This document shows, in pieces, positions 49,793 through 59,062 of a stretch of 64,000 nucleotides of DNA (the first letter of the stretch is position 1; each line of letters opens with the position of its first letter). The position numbers and the translations under genes were made by a program. Source of the DNA: Pseudomonas iridis. Lineage in GTDB: Bacteria; Pseudomonadota; Gammaproteobacteria; Pseudomonadales; Pseudomonadaceae. Under the pieces are notes generated by a model. The model was not told where the DNA came from. It was given only the letters and a program-made list of their open reading frames with translations, and did no database searches. The stretch is from contig NZ_JACXXO010000015.1 in NCBI RefSeq assembly GCF_017980685.1, positions 62,001 through 126,000 on the forward strand, written 5' to 3'.

Positions 49793-51531
49793 TGAAACTT
49801 GAAGGCGCACTGTTTCCGTGGCGCTTCCGCCTGATGGTGACGCTGCTCGGTTTGATGGTGGCTGCGATCTGCTGGCGCATCATTGACCTGCAAGTGGTTG
49901 ACCGTGACTTCCTCAAGGGTCAGGGCGATGCACGCAGTCTTCGTCACATCCCGATTCCTGCTCACCGTGGTCTGATCACCGACCGTAACGGCGAGCCTTT
50001 GGCCGTCAGTACCCCGGTGACCACCCTGTGGGCCAACCCCAAGGAAATGCAGGCGGCCAAAGAGAAGTGGCCAGCACTGGCTGCCGCACTGGGTCAGGAC
50101 CCTAAAGCCCTGGCCGAACGCCTTGAGGCGCAGGCCAGTAAAGAATTCATTTATCTGGTGCGCGGGCTAACCCCTGAGCAGGGCCAGTCCGTGCTCGACC
50201 TGAAAGTGCCGGGCGTTTACGGCATCGAAGAATTCCGCCGGTTCTACCCTGCCGGTGAGGTTACCGCGCACATGGTCGGCTTTACCGACATCGATGATCA
50301 CGGGCGCGAAGGCGTCGAACTGGCCTACGACGAATGGCTGGCCGGTGTGCCGGGCAAGCGACAAGTCATCAAGGATCGGCGCGGTCGGCTGATCAAGGAT
50401 GTCCAGGTCACCAAGAACGCCAAGGCCGGCAAGCCCTTGGCGTTGTCCATTGACCTGCGCCTGCAATATCTGGCCAACCGCGAGCTGCGTAACGCGATCA
50501 TCGAGAACGGCGCCAAGGCTGGCAGCCTGGTGATCATGGACGTGAAGACCGGCGAGATCCTCGCCATGGTCAACCAGCCCACCTACAACCCGAACAACCG
50601 TCGCAACCTGCAACCGGCGATGATGCGTAACCGCGCGATGATCGACGTGTTTGAACCGGGTTCGACCATGAAAGCCATCTCGATGGCCGCCGCGATCGAA
50701 ACCGGCCGCTGGAAACCGAGCGATACCGTCGAGGTTTATCCAGGCACGCTGCAGATCGGCAAATACACCATCAAGGACGTTTCGAGGTCTGAAGGCCCGG
50801 TGCTCGACCTGACCGGCATCCTGATCAATTCCAGTAACGTCGGCATGAGTAAGGTCGCGTTCGATATCGGCGGTGAAACGATTTTCCGCCTGGCGCAGAA
50901 AGTCGGTCTCGGCCAGGACACCGGCCTCGGCTTCCCAGGCGAGCGTGTCGGCAACCTGCCGAACTACCGCGAATGGCGCAAGGCAGAGACGGCCACGCTG
51001 TCCTACGGTTACGGTATTTCCGTCACTGCGATTCAACTGGTTCACGCCTTCTCGGCGCTGGCCAACAACGGTCGCCTCGCGCCGCTGACGCTGATCAAAA
51101 CCGACAAGATGCCGCAGACCACGCAAGTGCTGCCGGAAACTGTCGCGAAAACCTTGCAGGGCATGTTGACCCAGGTGATCGAAGCCCCGCGTGGTGTGTT
51201 CCGTGCGCAGGTGCCGGCATATCACGTGGCGGGCAAATCGGGTACGGCGCGCAAGACTTCGGTGGGCACCAAGGGCTACGCCGAAAACTCCTACCGTTCG
51301 CTGTTCGCCGGCTTCGGCCCGATGAGCGATCCGCGTTACGCCATCGTTGTGGTGATCGATGAACCAAGCAAGGCCGGTTACTACGGTGGTCTGGTTTCCG
51401 CGCCGGTGTTCAGCCGTGTGATGTCCGGCACCCTGCGCTTGATGAACGTGACCCCGGATAACCTGCCGACCCCACAACAGGCCAACACTACCCCGGTCGT
51501 TCCGCTGAAAGCCAATGGAGGGCGCGGCTGA
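49789..51531 (+). CDS. ftsI: Septal peptidoglycan transpeptidase PBP3 (FtsI)
   Basis: A 580-residue class B penicillin-binding protein: N-terminal membrane anchor (about 15-35), non-catalytic domain, and transpeptidase domain with Ser292-x-x-Lys295 (GSTMK), Ser348-Ser349-Asn350 (INSSN) and Lys483-Ser-Gly-Thr (GKSGT). It crosslinks septal peptidoglycan together with FtsW. The tandem ATGs at 49789 and 49792 are both possible starts; the first overlaps ftsL. Confidence 0.98.
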   Translation: MMKLEGALFPWRFRLMVTLLGLMVAAICWRIIDLQVVDRDFLKGQGDARSLRHIPIPAHRGLITDRNGEPLAVSTPVTTLWANPKEMQAAKEKWPALAAALGQDPKALAERLEAQASKEFIYLVRGLTPEQGQSVLDLKVPGVYGIEEFRRFYPAGEVTAHMVGFTDIDDHGREGVELAYDEWLAGVPGKRQVIKDRRGRLIKDVQVTKNAKAGKPLALSIDLRLQYLANRELRNAIIENGAKAGSLVIMDVKTGEILAMVNQPTYNPNNRRNLQPAMMRNRAMIDVFEPGSTMKAISMAAAIETGRWKPSDTVEVYPGTLQIGKYTIKDVSRSEGPVLDLTGILINSSNVGMSKVAFDIGGETIFRLAQKVGLGQDTGLGFPGERVGNLPNYREWRKAETATLSYGYGISVTAIQLVHAFSALANNGRLAPLTLIKTDKMPQTTQVLPETVAKTLQGMLTQVIEAPRGVFRAQVPAYHVAGKSGTARKTSVGTKGYAENSYRSLFAGFGPMSDPRYAIVVVIDEPSKAGYYGGLVSAPVFSRVMSGTLRLMNVTPDNLPTPQQANTTPVVPLKANGGRG

Positions 51532-52994
51532 TGTCATTGAGTCTGAACAAGATATTCCCCCACGCCGGCCACGATCTGTTGATCCGTGAATTGGCGCTGG
51601 ATAGCCGTAACGTACGTGCGGGCGACCTGTTCCTCGCGGTGCCGGGCGGCAAATTCGATGGGCGTGCGCACATTGCCGATGCCTTGCAACGTGGCGCCGC
51701 TGCTGTGGCCTATGAAGTGGAAGGCGCCACTGTGCTGCCAATCACCGATGTGCCGCTGATTCCGGTCAAGGGTCTGGCAGCGCAGCTGTCGGACATCGCC
51801 GGGCGTTTTTACGGTGAGCCAAGCCATCACCTGAACCTGGTGGGGGTGACGGGCACCAACGGTAAAACCAGCGTGACCCAACTGGTTGCGCAGGCGCTGG
51901 ACCTGCTCGGCCAGCATTGCGGCATTGTCGGCACCCTCGGTTCCGGCTTCTATGGCGCATTGCAAAGCGGCCTGCACACCACGCCGAATCCGATCGCCGT
52001 GCAAGCGACTCTGGGCGACCTGAAAAAGGCTGGTGCCAAAGCGGTGACCATGGAAGTGTCGTCCCACGGTCTGGATCAGGGTCGCGTCACCGCGCTGGCG
52101 TTCGACGTTGCCGTGATGACCAACCTGTCCCGCGATCATCTGGATTATCACGGCACGATGGAGGCTTACGCGCAGGCCAAGGCCAAGTTGTTCGCCTGGA
52201 ATGATCTGAAATGCCGTGTGGTCAACCTCGACGACGATTTCGGCCGGCAACTGGCCGCCGAAAAACGCGAGTCGCGTTTGATCACCTACAGCCTGCTCGA
52301 CAGCAGCGCTTACCTGTACTGCCGCGAAGCGCAGTTTGACGATCACGGCGTGCGCGCCACCTTGGTCACGCCGCAGGGCGAGCATCATCTGCGCAGCACG
52401 CTGCTCGGTCGTTTCAACCTGAGCAACGTATTGGCAGCCGTTGGCGCCTTGCTCGGCCTGGATTACGCGCTCGACGAAATTCTCAAGGTACTGCCAAAAC
52501 TCGAAGGCCCGGCCGGACGCATGCAGCGTCTTGGCGGCGGCACTCAGCCGTTGGTGGTGGTCGATTACGCGCACACCCCGGATGCACTGGAAAAAGTCCT
52601 GACGGCTTTGCGCCCGCACGTCAAAGGTCAGTTGCTGTGCCTGTTCGGCTGTGGCGGTGACCGTGATCGCGGCAAGCGTCCGTTGATGGCTGAAGTGGTC
52701 GAGCGTCTGGCCGATCAAGTGCTTGTCACCGATGACAATCCGCGCACCGAAGACCCCGCAGTGATTTTCGATGACATCCGCGCCGGTTTCACGGCTGTGG
52801 ATAAAGTCACCTTCGTCTCCGGTCGTGGTCAGGCAATCGCGCAATTCATTGCTGGTGCTTCGGCGGATGACGTGATCGTTCTGGCCGGTAAAGGTCACGA
52901 GGACTATCAGGAAATCAACGGCGAGCGTCACGCCTTCTCTGACCTGGTCGAAGCGGATCACGCGCTGACCGCTTGGGAGGTGGCCCATGCTTGA
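51531..52994 (+). CDS. murE: UDP-MurNAc-tripeptide synthetase (meso-DAP adding)
   Basis: A 487-residue Mur ligase. ATP loop GVTGTNGKTSVTQL (about 105-118), and the meso-diaminopimelate recognition motif DNPRTEDP (about 402-409), which distinguishes it from lysine-adding enzymes. It adds the third residue of the stem peptide in the cytoplasm. Its ATG overlaps the ftsI stop by one base and its end overlaps murF by 8 bp. Confidence 0.98.
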   Translation: MSLSLNKIFPHAGHDLLIRELALDSRNVRAGDLFLAVPGGKFDGRAHIADALQRGAAAVAYEVEGATVLPITDVPLIPVKGLAAQLSDIAGRFYGEPSHHLNLVGVTGTNGKTSVTQLVAQALDLLGQHCGIVGTLGSGFYGALQSGLHTTPNPIAVQATLGDLKKAGAKAVTMEVSSHGLDQGRVTALAFDVAVMTNLSRDHLDYHGTMEAYAQAKAKLFAWNDLKCRVVNLDDDFGRQLAAEKRESRLITYSLLDSSAYLYCREAQFDDHGVRATLVTPQGEHHLRSTLLGRFNLSNVLAAVGALLGLDYALDEILKVLPKLEGPAGRMQRLGGGTQPLVVVDYAHTPDALEKVLTALRPHVKGQLLCLFGCGGDRDRGKRPLMAEVVERLADQVLVTDDNPRTEDPAVIFDDIRAGFTAVDKVTFVSGRGQAIAQFIAGASADDVIVLAGKGHEDYQEINGERHAFSDLVEADHALTAWEVAHA

Positions 52995-54354
52995 GGCCCT
53001 GACACTCAGCGAGCTGACCAACGCACTCGACGCACGCCTGATCAGCGCCGATGCCAGTTTCGATGGCGTGAGCATCGACAGCCGCGGGATCAAACCCGGC
53101 CAACTGTTTATTGCCCTGACTGGCCCGCGTTTCGACGGTCATGATTATCTGAACGACGTCGCCGGCAAAGGCGCCGTTGCTGCACTGGTCGAGCGCGAAG
53201 TCGCCGACAGCACCTTGCCGCAATTGCTGGTCAAGGACACCCGTCAGGCCCTGGGCCAGTTGGGGGCCTTGAACCGTGCCGCGTTCACTCAGCCGGTGGC
53301 TGCCGTGACCGGTTCCAGCGGCAAGACCACGGTCAAGGAAATGCTCGCCAGCATCCTGCGCACGCGCGGTCCGGTGCTGGCAACACGCGGCAACCTGAAC
53401 AACGACCTCGGCGTTCCGCTGACACTGATCGAACTCGCGCCGGAACACACCTCCGCTGTGATCGAACTGGGCGCCTCGCGTCTGGGCGAAATCGCCTACA
53501 CCGTCGGGCTGACCAAGCCTCACGTAGCGATCCTGAACAATGCCGGTACCGCTCACGTTGGTGAGTTCGGTGGCCCGGAAAAAATCGTCGAAGCCAAAGG
53601 CGAAATCATCGAAGGGCTGGCGGCCGATGGCATTGCCGTGCTCAACCTTGACGACAAGGCCTTTGGTATCTGGAAGACCCGCGCTGCCGGTCGCAAGGTG
53701 CTGACCTTCGCGCTGAGCAACACTCAAGCGGACTTCTACGCCAGCGACCTGAGCACTGATGCCCGCGGTTGCCCGGCCTTCAATCTGCACACGCCGGAAG
53801 GTAGCGAGCGCGTTCAACTGAACCTGCTCGGCACCCATAACGTTGCCAACGCCATGGCCGCCGCCGCTGCTGCCCACGCCCTGGGTGTGTCGCTGTTCGG
53901 CATCGCCACTGGCCTTGGCGCGGTGCAACCGGTCAAGGGCCGCACCGTCGCGCAATTGGCGAAAAACGGCATGCGCGTGATTGATGACACTTACAACGCA
54001 AACCCCACCTCGATGTGCGCGGCCGTTGATATACTCGCCGGCTTTTCCGGCCGCACCGTCCTGGTGCTCGGAGATATCGGCGAGTTGGGCGATTGGGCGG
54101 AGCAGGGGCACCGCGACGTGGGTGAGTACGCCCGGGGCAAGGTATCCGCGCTTTACGCGGTCGGACCGAACATGGTTCACGCCGTCAACGCATTCGGTGA
54201 GCAGGCGCATCACTTCGGCACACAGGCCGAATTGATCCAGGCCCTGGACGCCGAGCAGGACACAAACACCACCATTTTGATCAAGGGTTCGCGCAGTGCA
54301 GCGATGGAAAACATCGTTGCGGCTCTGTGCGGGTCCAGTCTGGAGAAACATTAA
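52987..54354 (+). CDS. murF: UDP-MurNAc-tripeptide--D-Ala-D-Ala ligase
   Basis: A 455-residue Mur ligase. ATP loop AVTGSSGKTTVKEM near residues 104-117, and the C-terminal domain with DDTYNANPTSM. It adds D-alanyl-D-alanine, the product of Ddl encoded downstream in this operon, to complete the UDP-MurNAc-pentapeptide. The frame overlaps murE by 8 bp, and its stop shares a base with the mraY start. Confidence 0.98.
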   Translation: MLEALTLSELTNALDARLISADASFDGVSIDSRGIKPGQLFIALTGPRFDGHDYLNDVAGKGAVAALVEREVADSTLPQLLVKDTRQALGQLGALNRAAFTQPVAAVTGSSGKTTVKEMLASILRTRGPVLATRGNLNNDLGVPLTLIELAPEHTSAVIELGASRLGEIAYTVGLTKPHVAILNNAGTAHVGEFGGPEKIVEAKGEIIEGLAADGIAVLNLDDKAFGIWKTRAAGRKVLTFALSNTQADFYASDLSTDARGCPAFNLHTPEGSERVQLNLLGTHNVANAMAAAAAAHALGVSLFGIATGLGAVQPVKGRTVAQLAKNGMRVIDDTYNANPTSMCAAVDILAGFSGRTVLVLGDIGELGDWAEQGHRDVGEYARGKVSALYAVGPNMVHAVNAFGEQAHHFGTQAELIQALDAEQDTNTTILIKGSRSAAMENIVAALCGSSLEKH

Positions 54355-55436
54355 TGCTGCTGCTGCTAGCGGAGTATCTGCAACAGTTCCACAAAGGCTT
54401 CGCGGTCTTTCAGTACCTGACCCTGCGTGGGATCCTCGGTGTGCTGACCGCGCTGGTTTTGTCGCTGTGCTATGGCCCGTGGATGATCCGCACACTGCAG
54501 AACCGTCAGATCGGCCAGTCCGTTCGTAACGACGGCCCGCAATCGCACCTGTCCAAGTCGGGTACCCCGACCATGGGCGGCGCGCTGATTCTGTCGTCCA
54601 TCGGCGTCAGTACGTTGCTCTGGGCTGACCTGAGCAACCGCTATGTCTGGACCGTGCTGCTGGTGACCCTGTTGTTCGGCGCCATTGGCTGGGTCGACGA
54701 TTACCGCAAAGTCATCGAGAAGAATTCGCGTGGCTTGCCGAGCCGCTGGAAGTATTTCTGGCAGTCGGTGTTTGGTCTGGGCGCGGCGATCTTCCTTTAT
54801 ATGACCGCTTCGACGCCGGTGGAAACCACGCTGATCCTGCCGATGCTCAAGGATTACAGCATTCCGCTGGGCTTCGGCTTCATCGTGCTGACCTACTTCG
54901 TGATCGTCGGTTCGAGCAACGCGGTCAACCTCACCGACGGCCTCGACGGTCTGGCGATCATGCCAACCGTGATGGTCGGCGGTGGTCTCGGCATCTTCTG
55001 CTACCTGTCGGGTAACGTGAAATTCGCTGAATACCTGTTGATCCCGTATGTACCGGGCGCAGGCGAACTGATTGTGTTCTGCGGCGCATTGATCGGTGCC
55101 GGTCTGGGTTTCCTCTGGTTCAACACCTATCCGGCCCAAGTCTTCATGGGCGACGTCGGCGCACTGGCGCTGGGTGCTGCACTGGGCACCATCGCCGTGA
55201 TCGTCCGTCAGGAGATCGTCCTGTTCATCATGGGCGGCGTGTTCGTGATGGAAACCCTGTCGGTGGTCATCCAGGTTGCATCCTTCAAGCTGACCGGTCG
55301 CCGAGTATTCCGCATGGCACCGATACACCACCACTTTGAACTCAAGGGCTGGCCCGAGCCGCGCGTGATCGTCCGTTTCTGGATCATCACCGTGATTCTC
55401 GTGCTGGTTGGCCTTGCCACCCTGAAGCTGAGGTAG
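54354..55436 (+). CDS. mraY: Phospho-MurNAc-pentapeptide transferase
   Basis: A 360-residue polytopic membrane enzyme with about ten membrane segments. Conserved acidic motifs are visible: GWVDDYRKVIEKN (about 111-123), NAVNLTDGLDGLAI (about 192-205) and FMGDVGALALG, plus the HHHFELKGWPE loop. It makes lipid I from undecaprenyl phosphate. The ATG at 54354 overlaps the murF stop; the longer upstream reading is in murF sequence. Confidence 0.98.
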   Translation: MLLLLAEYLQQFHKGFAVFQYLTLRGILGVLTALVLSLCYGPWMIRTLQNRQIGQSVRNDGPQSHLSKSGTPTMGGALILSSIGVSTLLWADLSNRYVWTVLLVTLLFGAIGWVDDYRKVIEKNSRGLPSRWKYFWQSVFGLGAAIFLYMTASTPVETTLILPMLKDYSIPLGFGFIVLTYFVIVGSSNAVNLTDGLDGLAIMPTVMVGGGLGIFCYLSGNVKFAEYLLIPYVPGAGELIVFCGALIGAGLGFLWFNTYPAQVFMGDVGALALGAALGTIAVIVRQEIVLFIMGGVFVMETLSVVIQVASFKLTGRRVFRMAPIHHHFELKGWPEPRVIVRFWIITVILVLVGLATLKLR

Positions 55437-55441
55437 AACGA

Positions 55442-56788
55442 GTGTCTCTGATCGCTTCTGACCACTTCCGCATCGTTGTCGGCCTCGGCAAGAGCGGCAT
55501 GTCCCTGGTTCGCTTCCTGGCGAACCGGGGCACGTCGTTTGCCGTGGCCGATACGCGGGAGAATCCACCGGAACTGGCCACGCTCAAGCGTGACTATCCG
55601 CACGTGGAAGTGCGTTGTGGCGAGCTGGACGTTGAATTCCTCTGCCGTGCCGACGAGCTCTACGTGAGCCCCGGCCTGGCGCTGGCGACCCCGGCCCTGC
55701 AAGCCGCTGCGGCCCGTGGCGTGAAACTGTCCGGTGACATCGAGCTGTTCGCGCGTAACGCGAAGGCGCCGATTGTGGCCATCAGCGGTTCCAACGCGAA
55801 AAGCACCGTCACCACCCTGGTCGGCGAGATGGCGGCTGCGGCCGGCAAACGTGTGGCGGTGGGCGGCAATCTCGGTACCCCGGCGCTGGATCTGCTCAGC
55901 GACGATGTCGAGTTGTACGTGATGGAGCTGTCGAGCTTTCAGCTGGAAACCACCGATCAGCTCAACGCTGAAGTGGCGACCGTGCTGAACATCAGCGAAG
56001 ACCACATGGATCGCTACAGTGGTCTGCCGGCGTACCACCTGGCCAAGCACCGGATCTTCCGTGGTGCCAAGCAGTTCGTGGTCAACCGTCAGGATGCACT
56101 GACCCGTCCACTGATGGGCGAGGGCCAGCCATGCTGGACGTTCGGCCTGACCAAACCTGATTTCAAGGCATTCGGTATCCGCGAAGAAGAGGGCGAGAAG
56201 TATCTGGCCTTCGAATTCCAGAACCTGATGCCAGTCCGCGAGCTGAAAATTCGTGGCGCGCACAACCAGTCCAACGCACTGGCGGCGCTGGCGCTCGGCC
56301 ATGCGGTCGGCCTGCCATTCGACGCAATGCTTGCGGCCCTGCGCACCTTCGCCGGTCTCGAACACCGCTGCCAGTGGGTGCGTGATCTGGACGGTGTCGC
56401 TTACTACAACGATTCCAAAGCCACCAACGTTGGCGCCGCACTGGCGGCCATCGAAGGCCTGGGTGCGGACATCGACGGCAAGGTCATCCTGATCGCCGGT
56501 GGTGATGGCAAAGGTGCCGAGTTCAACGACCTGCGTGATCCGGTGGCAGCCAACTGCCGCGCCGTGATCCTGATGGGCCGCGACTCCGACAAGATCGGCG
56601 CGGCCATCGGCGATGGCGTGCCACTGATTCGCGCAACCTCCCTGGTTGATGCTGTCGCGCAATGTCGCGTCGCCGCCCAACCGGGTGATGTGGTGCTGCT
56701 GTCGCCGGCCTGTGCCAGTTTCGACATGTTCAAGAATTATGAAGACCGTGGTCACCAGTTCGTCCGCGCCGTGGAGGAATTGGCATGA
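55442..56788 (+). CDS. murD: UDP-MurNAc-L-Ala--D-glutamate ligase
   Basis: A 448-residue Mur ligase. The ATP loop reads AISGSNAKSTVTTL (about 115-128), the pseudomonad form of GTNGKST. An N-terminal UDP-binding Rossmann domain begins FRIVVGLGKSGMSLVRFL. It adds D-glutamate to UDP-MurNAc-L-Ala. The start is GTG at 55442, five bases after mraY; the end overlaps ftsW by 4 bp. Confidence 0.97.
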   Translation: MSLIASDHFRIVVGLGKSGMSLVRFLANRGTSFAVADTRENPPELATLKRDYPHVEVRCGELDVEFLCRADELYVSPGLALATPALQAAAARGVKLSGDIELFARNAKAPIVAISGSNAKSTVTTLVGEMAAAAGKRVAVGGNLGTPALDLLSDDVELYVMELSSFQLETTDQLNAEVATVLNISEDHMDRYSGLPAYHLAKHRIFRGAKQFVVNRQDALTRPLMGEGQPCWTFGLTKPDFKAFGIREEEGEKYLAFEFQNLMPVRELKIRGAHNQSNALAALALGHAVGLPFDAMLAALRTFAGLEHRCQWVRDLDGVAYYNDSKATNVGAALAAIEGLGADIDGKVILIAGGDGKGAEFNDLRDPVAANCRAVILMGRDSDKIGAAIGDGVPLIRATSLVDAVAQCRVAAQPGDVVLLSPACASFDMFKNYEDRGHQFVRAVEELA

Positions 56789-58002
56789 ACCTGAGAAATA
56801 TCATCAAGCCGTACCCGTCGCCGCTGATTACCGGGCGCGGCATCGATCTCGACTTCCCGATGCTCGCCGGTTGCCTGGCGCTGCTCGGCTTGGGCCTGAT
56901 CATGATCGCTTCGGCCTCCACCGAAGTGGCAGCCGCGCAGTCGGGCAGTCCGCTGTATTACATGATCCGCCACCTTATCTATGTGGTGCTGGGATTGGGC
57001 GCGTGCATCATCACTATGATGATTCCGATCGCCACCTGGCAACGCCTTGGCTGGTTGATGCTGCTGGGTGCATTCGGCCTGCTGATCATGGTGATCATCC
57101 CGGGGATCGGCCGTGAGGTTAACGGTTCGATGCGCTGGATCGGTTTCAGCTTCTTCAACGTGCAGCCCTCGGAGATCGCCAAGGTATTCGTGGTGATTTA
57201 CCTCGCCGGATATCTGGTGCGTCGCCAGAAAGAAGTGCGCGAGAGCTGGATGGGTTTCTTCAAGCCGTTCATCGTGCTGCTGCCAATGGCCGGTCTGTTG
57301 CTGATGGAGCCGGACTTCGGTGCCACCGTTGTAATGATGGGGGCTGCGGCGGCGATGCTGTTCCTTGGCGGGGTCGGCTTGTTCCGCTTCTCGCTGATGG
57401 TGGTGCTGGCGGTCGGGGCCGTGGTCCTGCTGATTCAGATGCAGCCGTACCGGATGGCGCGTCTGACCAACTTCGCCGACCCGTGGGCCGACCAGTTCGG
57501 CGCCGGTTATCAGTTGTCGCAAGCGCTGATCGCGTTCGGTCGTGGTGAATGGCTGGGCGTGGGCCTGGGCAACAGCGTGCAAAAGCAGTTCTACCTGCCG
57601 GAAGCGCACACCGACTTCGTGTTCTCGGTACTCGCCGAAGAGCTCGGTGCGGTGGGTTCGTTGTGCACCGTGGCCCTGTTCGTGTTCGTGTGTCTGCGCG
57701 GCATGTACATCGGTCTGTGGGCCGAGAAAGCCAAGCAGTACTTCGCCGCTTATGTGGCGTACGGCCTGTCATTCCTGTGGATTGGTCAGTTCCTGATCAA
57801 CATCGGTGTGAACGTCGGCCTGCTGCCAACCAAGGGTCTGACCTTGCCGTTCCTCAGTTATGGCGGCAGCTCGCTGGTGATCTGCTGTGCCTGCCTTGGC
57901 CTGTTGCTGAGGATCGAGTGGGAGAGTCGAACCCATTTGGGCAGTGAAGAGATGGAATTCCATGAGAGCGACTTCGCCGAGGAGCCGAATCATGGGCGCT
58001 AA
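56785..58002 (+). CDS. ftsW: Septal peptidoglycan glycosyltransferase FtsW
   Basis: A 405-residue SEDS-family membrane protein with about ten membrane segments. Conserved blocks are MRWIGFSFFNVQPSEIAKV, LMEPDFGATVV (carrying the catalytic Asp) and GLTLPFLSYGGSSL. It polymerises lipid II at the septum with FtsI. It overlaps murD at its start and murG at its end, so all three are translationally coupled. Confidence 0.98.
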   Translation: MNLRNIIKPYPSPLITGRGIDLDFPMLAGCLALLGLGLIMIASASTEVAAAQSGSPLYYMIRHLIYVVLGLGACIITMMIPIATWQRLGWLMLLGAFGLLIMVIIPGIGREVNGSMRWIGFSFFNVQPSEIAKVFVVIYLAGYLVRRQKEVRESWMGFFKPFIVLLPMAGLLLMEPDFGATVVMMGAAAAMLFLGGVGLFRFSLMVVLAVGAVVLLIQMQPYRMARLTNFADPWADQFGAGYQLSQALIAFGRGEWLGVGLGNSVQKQFYLPEAHTDFVFSVLAEELGAVGSLCTVALFVFVCLRGMYIGLWAEKAKQYFAAYVAYGLSFLWIGQFLINIGVNVGLLPTKGLTLPFLSYGGSSLVICCACLGLLLRIEWESRTHLGSEEMEFHESDFAEEPNHGR

Positions 58003-59062
58003 CGTATTGATCATGGCCGGCGGAACCGGCGGCCACGTATTCCCGGCGCTGGCCTGTGCCCGCGAGTTTCAGGCGCGCGGCTACACCGTGCACTGGCTCG
58101 GCACGCCACTCGGGATCGAGAACGAACTGGTGCCGGCCGCAGGGCTGGAACTGCATCGCATCAACGCCAGTGGCCTGCGCGGCAAGGGCAAGCTGTCGCT
58201 GCTCAAGGCGCCGCTCATGCTGCTTAAATCGGTCTGGCAGGCGCGGGCGATCATTCGTCGGCTGCGTCCGGTGTGTGTGGTCGGCTTCGGTGGCTACGTG
58301 ACCGGCCCCGGCGGTCTCGCGGCGAAACTGGCCGGTGTGCCGGTGATCGTTCACGAGCAGAACGCCGTCGCCGGCACCGCCAATCGGTTGCTGGTGCCGT
58401 TCGCCGCCCGAGTGTGTGAAGCGTTCCCCGACACCTTTACTCTGTCGGACAGCCGCCGTACCACCGGCAACCCGGTGCGCAGCGAGCTGTTCCTCGAAAC
58501 ACCGCGACCTGCTCTGGCCGGTCGCAAAGCGCGTTTGCTGATCCTGGGCGGAAGCCTTGGCGCAGAACCGTTGAACAAGTTGCTGCCTGAAGCGCTGGCG
58601 CAAGTCGCTGTCGATTTGCGTCCGGAAGTGTTCCATCAGGCCGGCAAAAACCACGATGAAGTGACTGCAGAGCGCTACCGCGCCGCCGGCGTGGAAGCGC
58701 AGGTGCAGCCGTTCATCAAAGACATGGCCCAGGCCTATGGCTGGGCTGACCTGGTGGTGTGCCGTGCAGGCGCGTTGACCATCAGTGAACTGGCTGCCGC
58801 CGGTCTGCCCTCGATGCTGGTGCCTTTGCCCCATGCCATCGACGATCACCAGACCCGCAACGCCGATTATTTGGCCCGTGAAGGCGCTGCCTTCCTGATG
58901 CCGCAAAGAACGACTGGTGCCGCGGACCTTGCCGCGCGCCTGACAGAGGTCTTGATGCAACCGCAACGACTCGAAGAAATGGCCCAAGCGGCCCGCCGTC
59001 TGGCGAAACCCGATGCCACCCGTAGCGTGGTCGATACCTGTCTGGAGGTGGTCCATGGTTGA
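57992..59062 (+). CDS. murG: UDP-GlcNAc--lipid I N-acetylglucosaminyltransferase
   Basis: A 356-residue GT-B glycosyltransferase. The glycine-rich loops IMAGGTGGHVFPALA (residues 7-21) and VVGFGGYVTGPGG, and the UDP-GlcNAc motif LVVCRAGALTISELAAAGLP, identify MurG. It makes lipid II at the cytoplasmic face. The ATG at 57992 lies inside the ftsW end (11-bp overlap) and follows GAGGAGCCGAATC. Confidence 0.98.
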   Translation: MGANVLIMAGGTGGHVFPALACAREFQARGYTVHWLGTPLGIENELVPAAGLELHRINASGLRGKGKLSLLKAPLMLLKSVWQARAIIRRLRPVCVVGFGGYVTGPGGLAAKLAGVPVIVHEQNAVAGTANRLLVPFAARVCEAFPDTFTLSDSRRTTGNPVRSELFLETPRPALAGRKARLLILGGSLGAEPLNKLLPEALAQVAVDLRPEVFHQAGKNHDEVTAERYRAAGVEAQVQPFIKDMAQAYGWADLVVCRAGALTISELAAAGLPSMLVPLPHAIDDHQTRNADYLAREGAAFLMPQRTTGAADLAARLTEVLMQPQRLEEMAQAARRLAKPDATRSVVDTCLEVVHG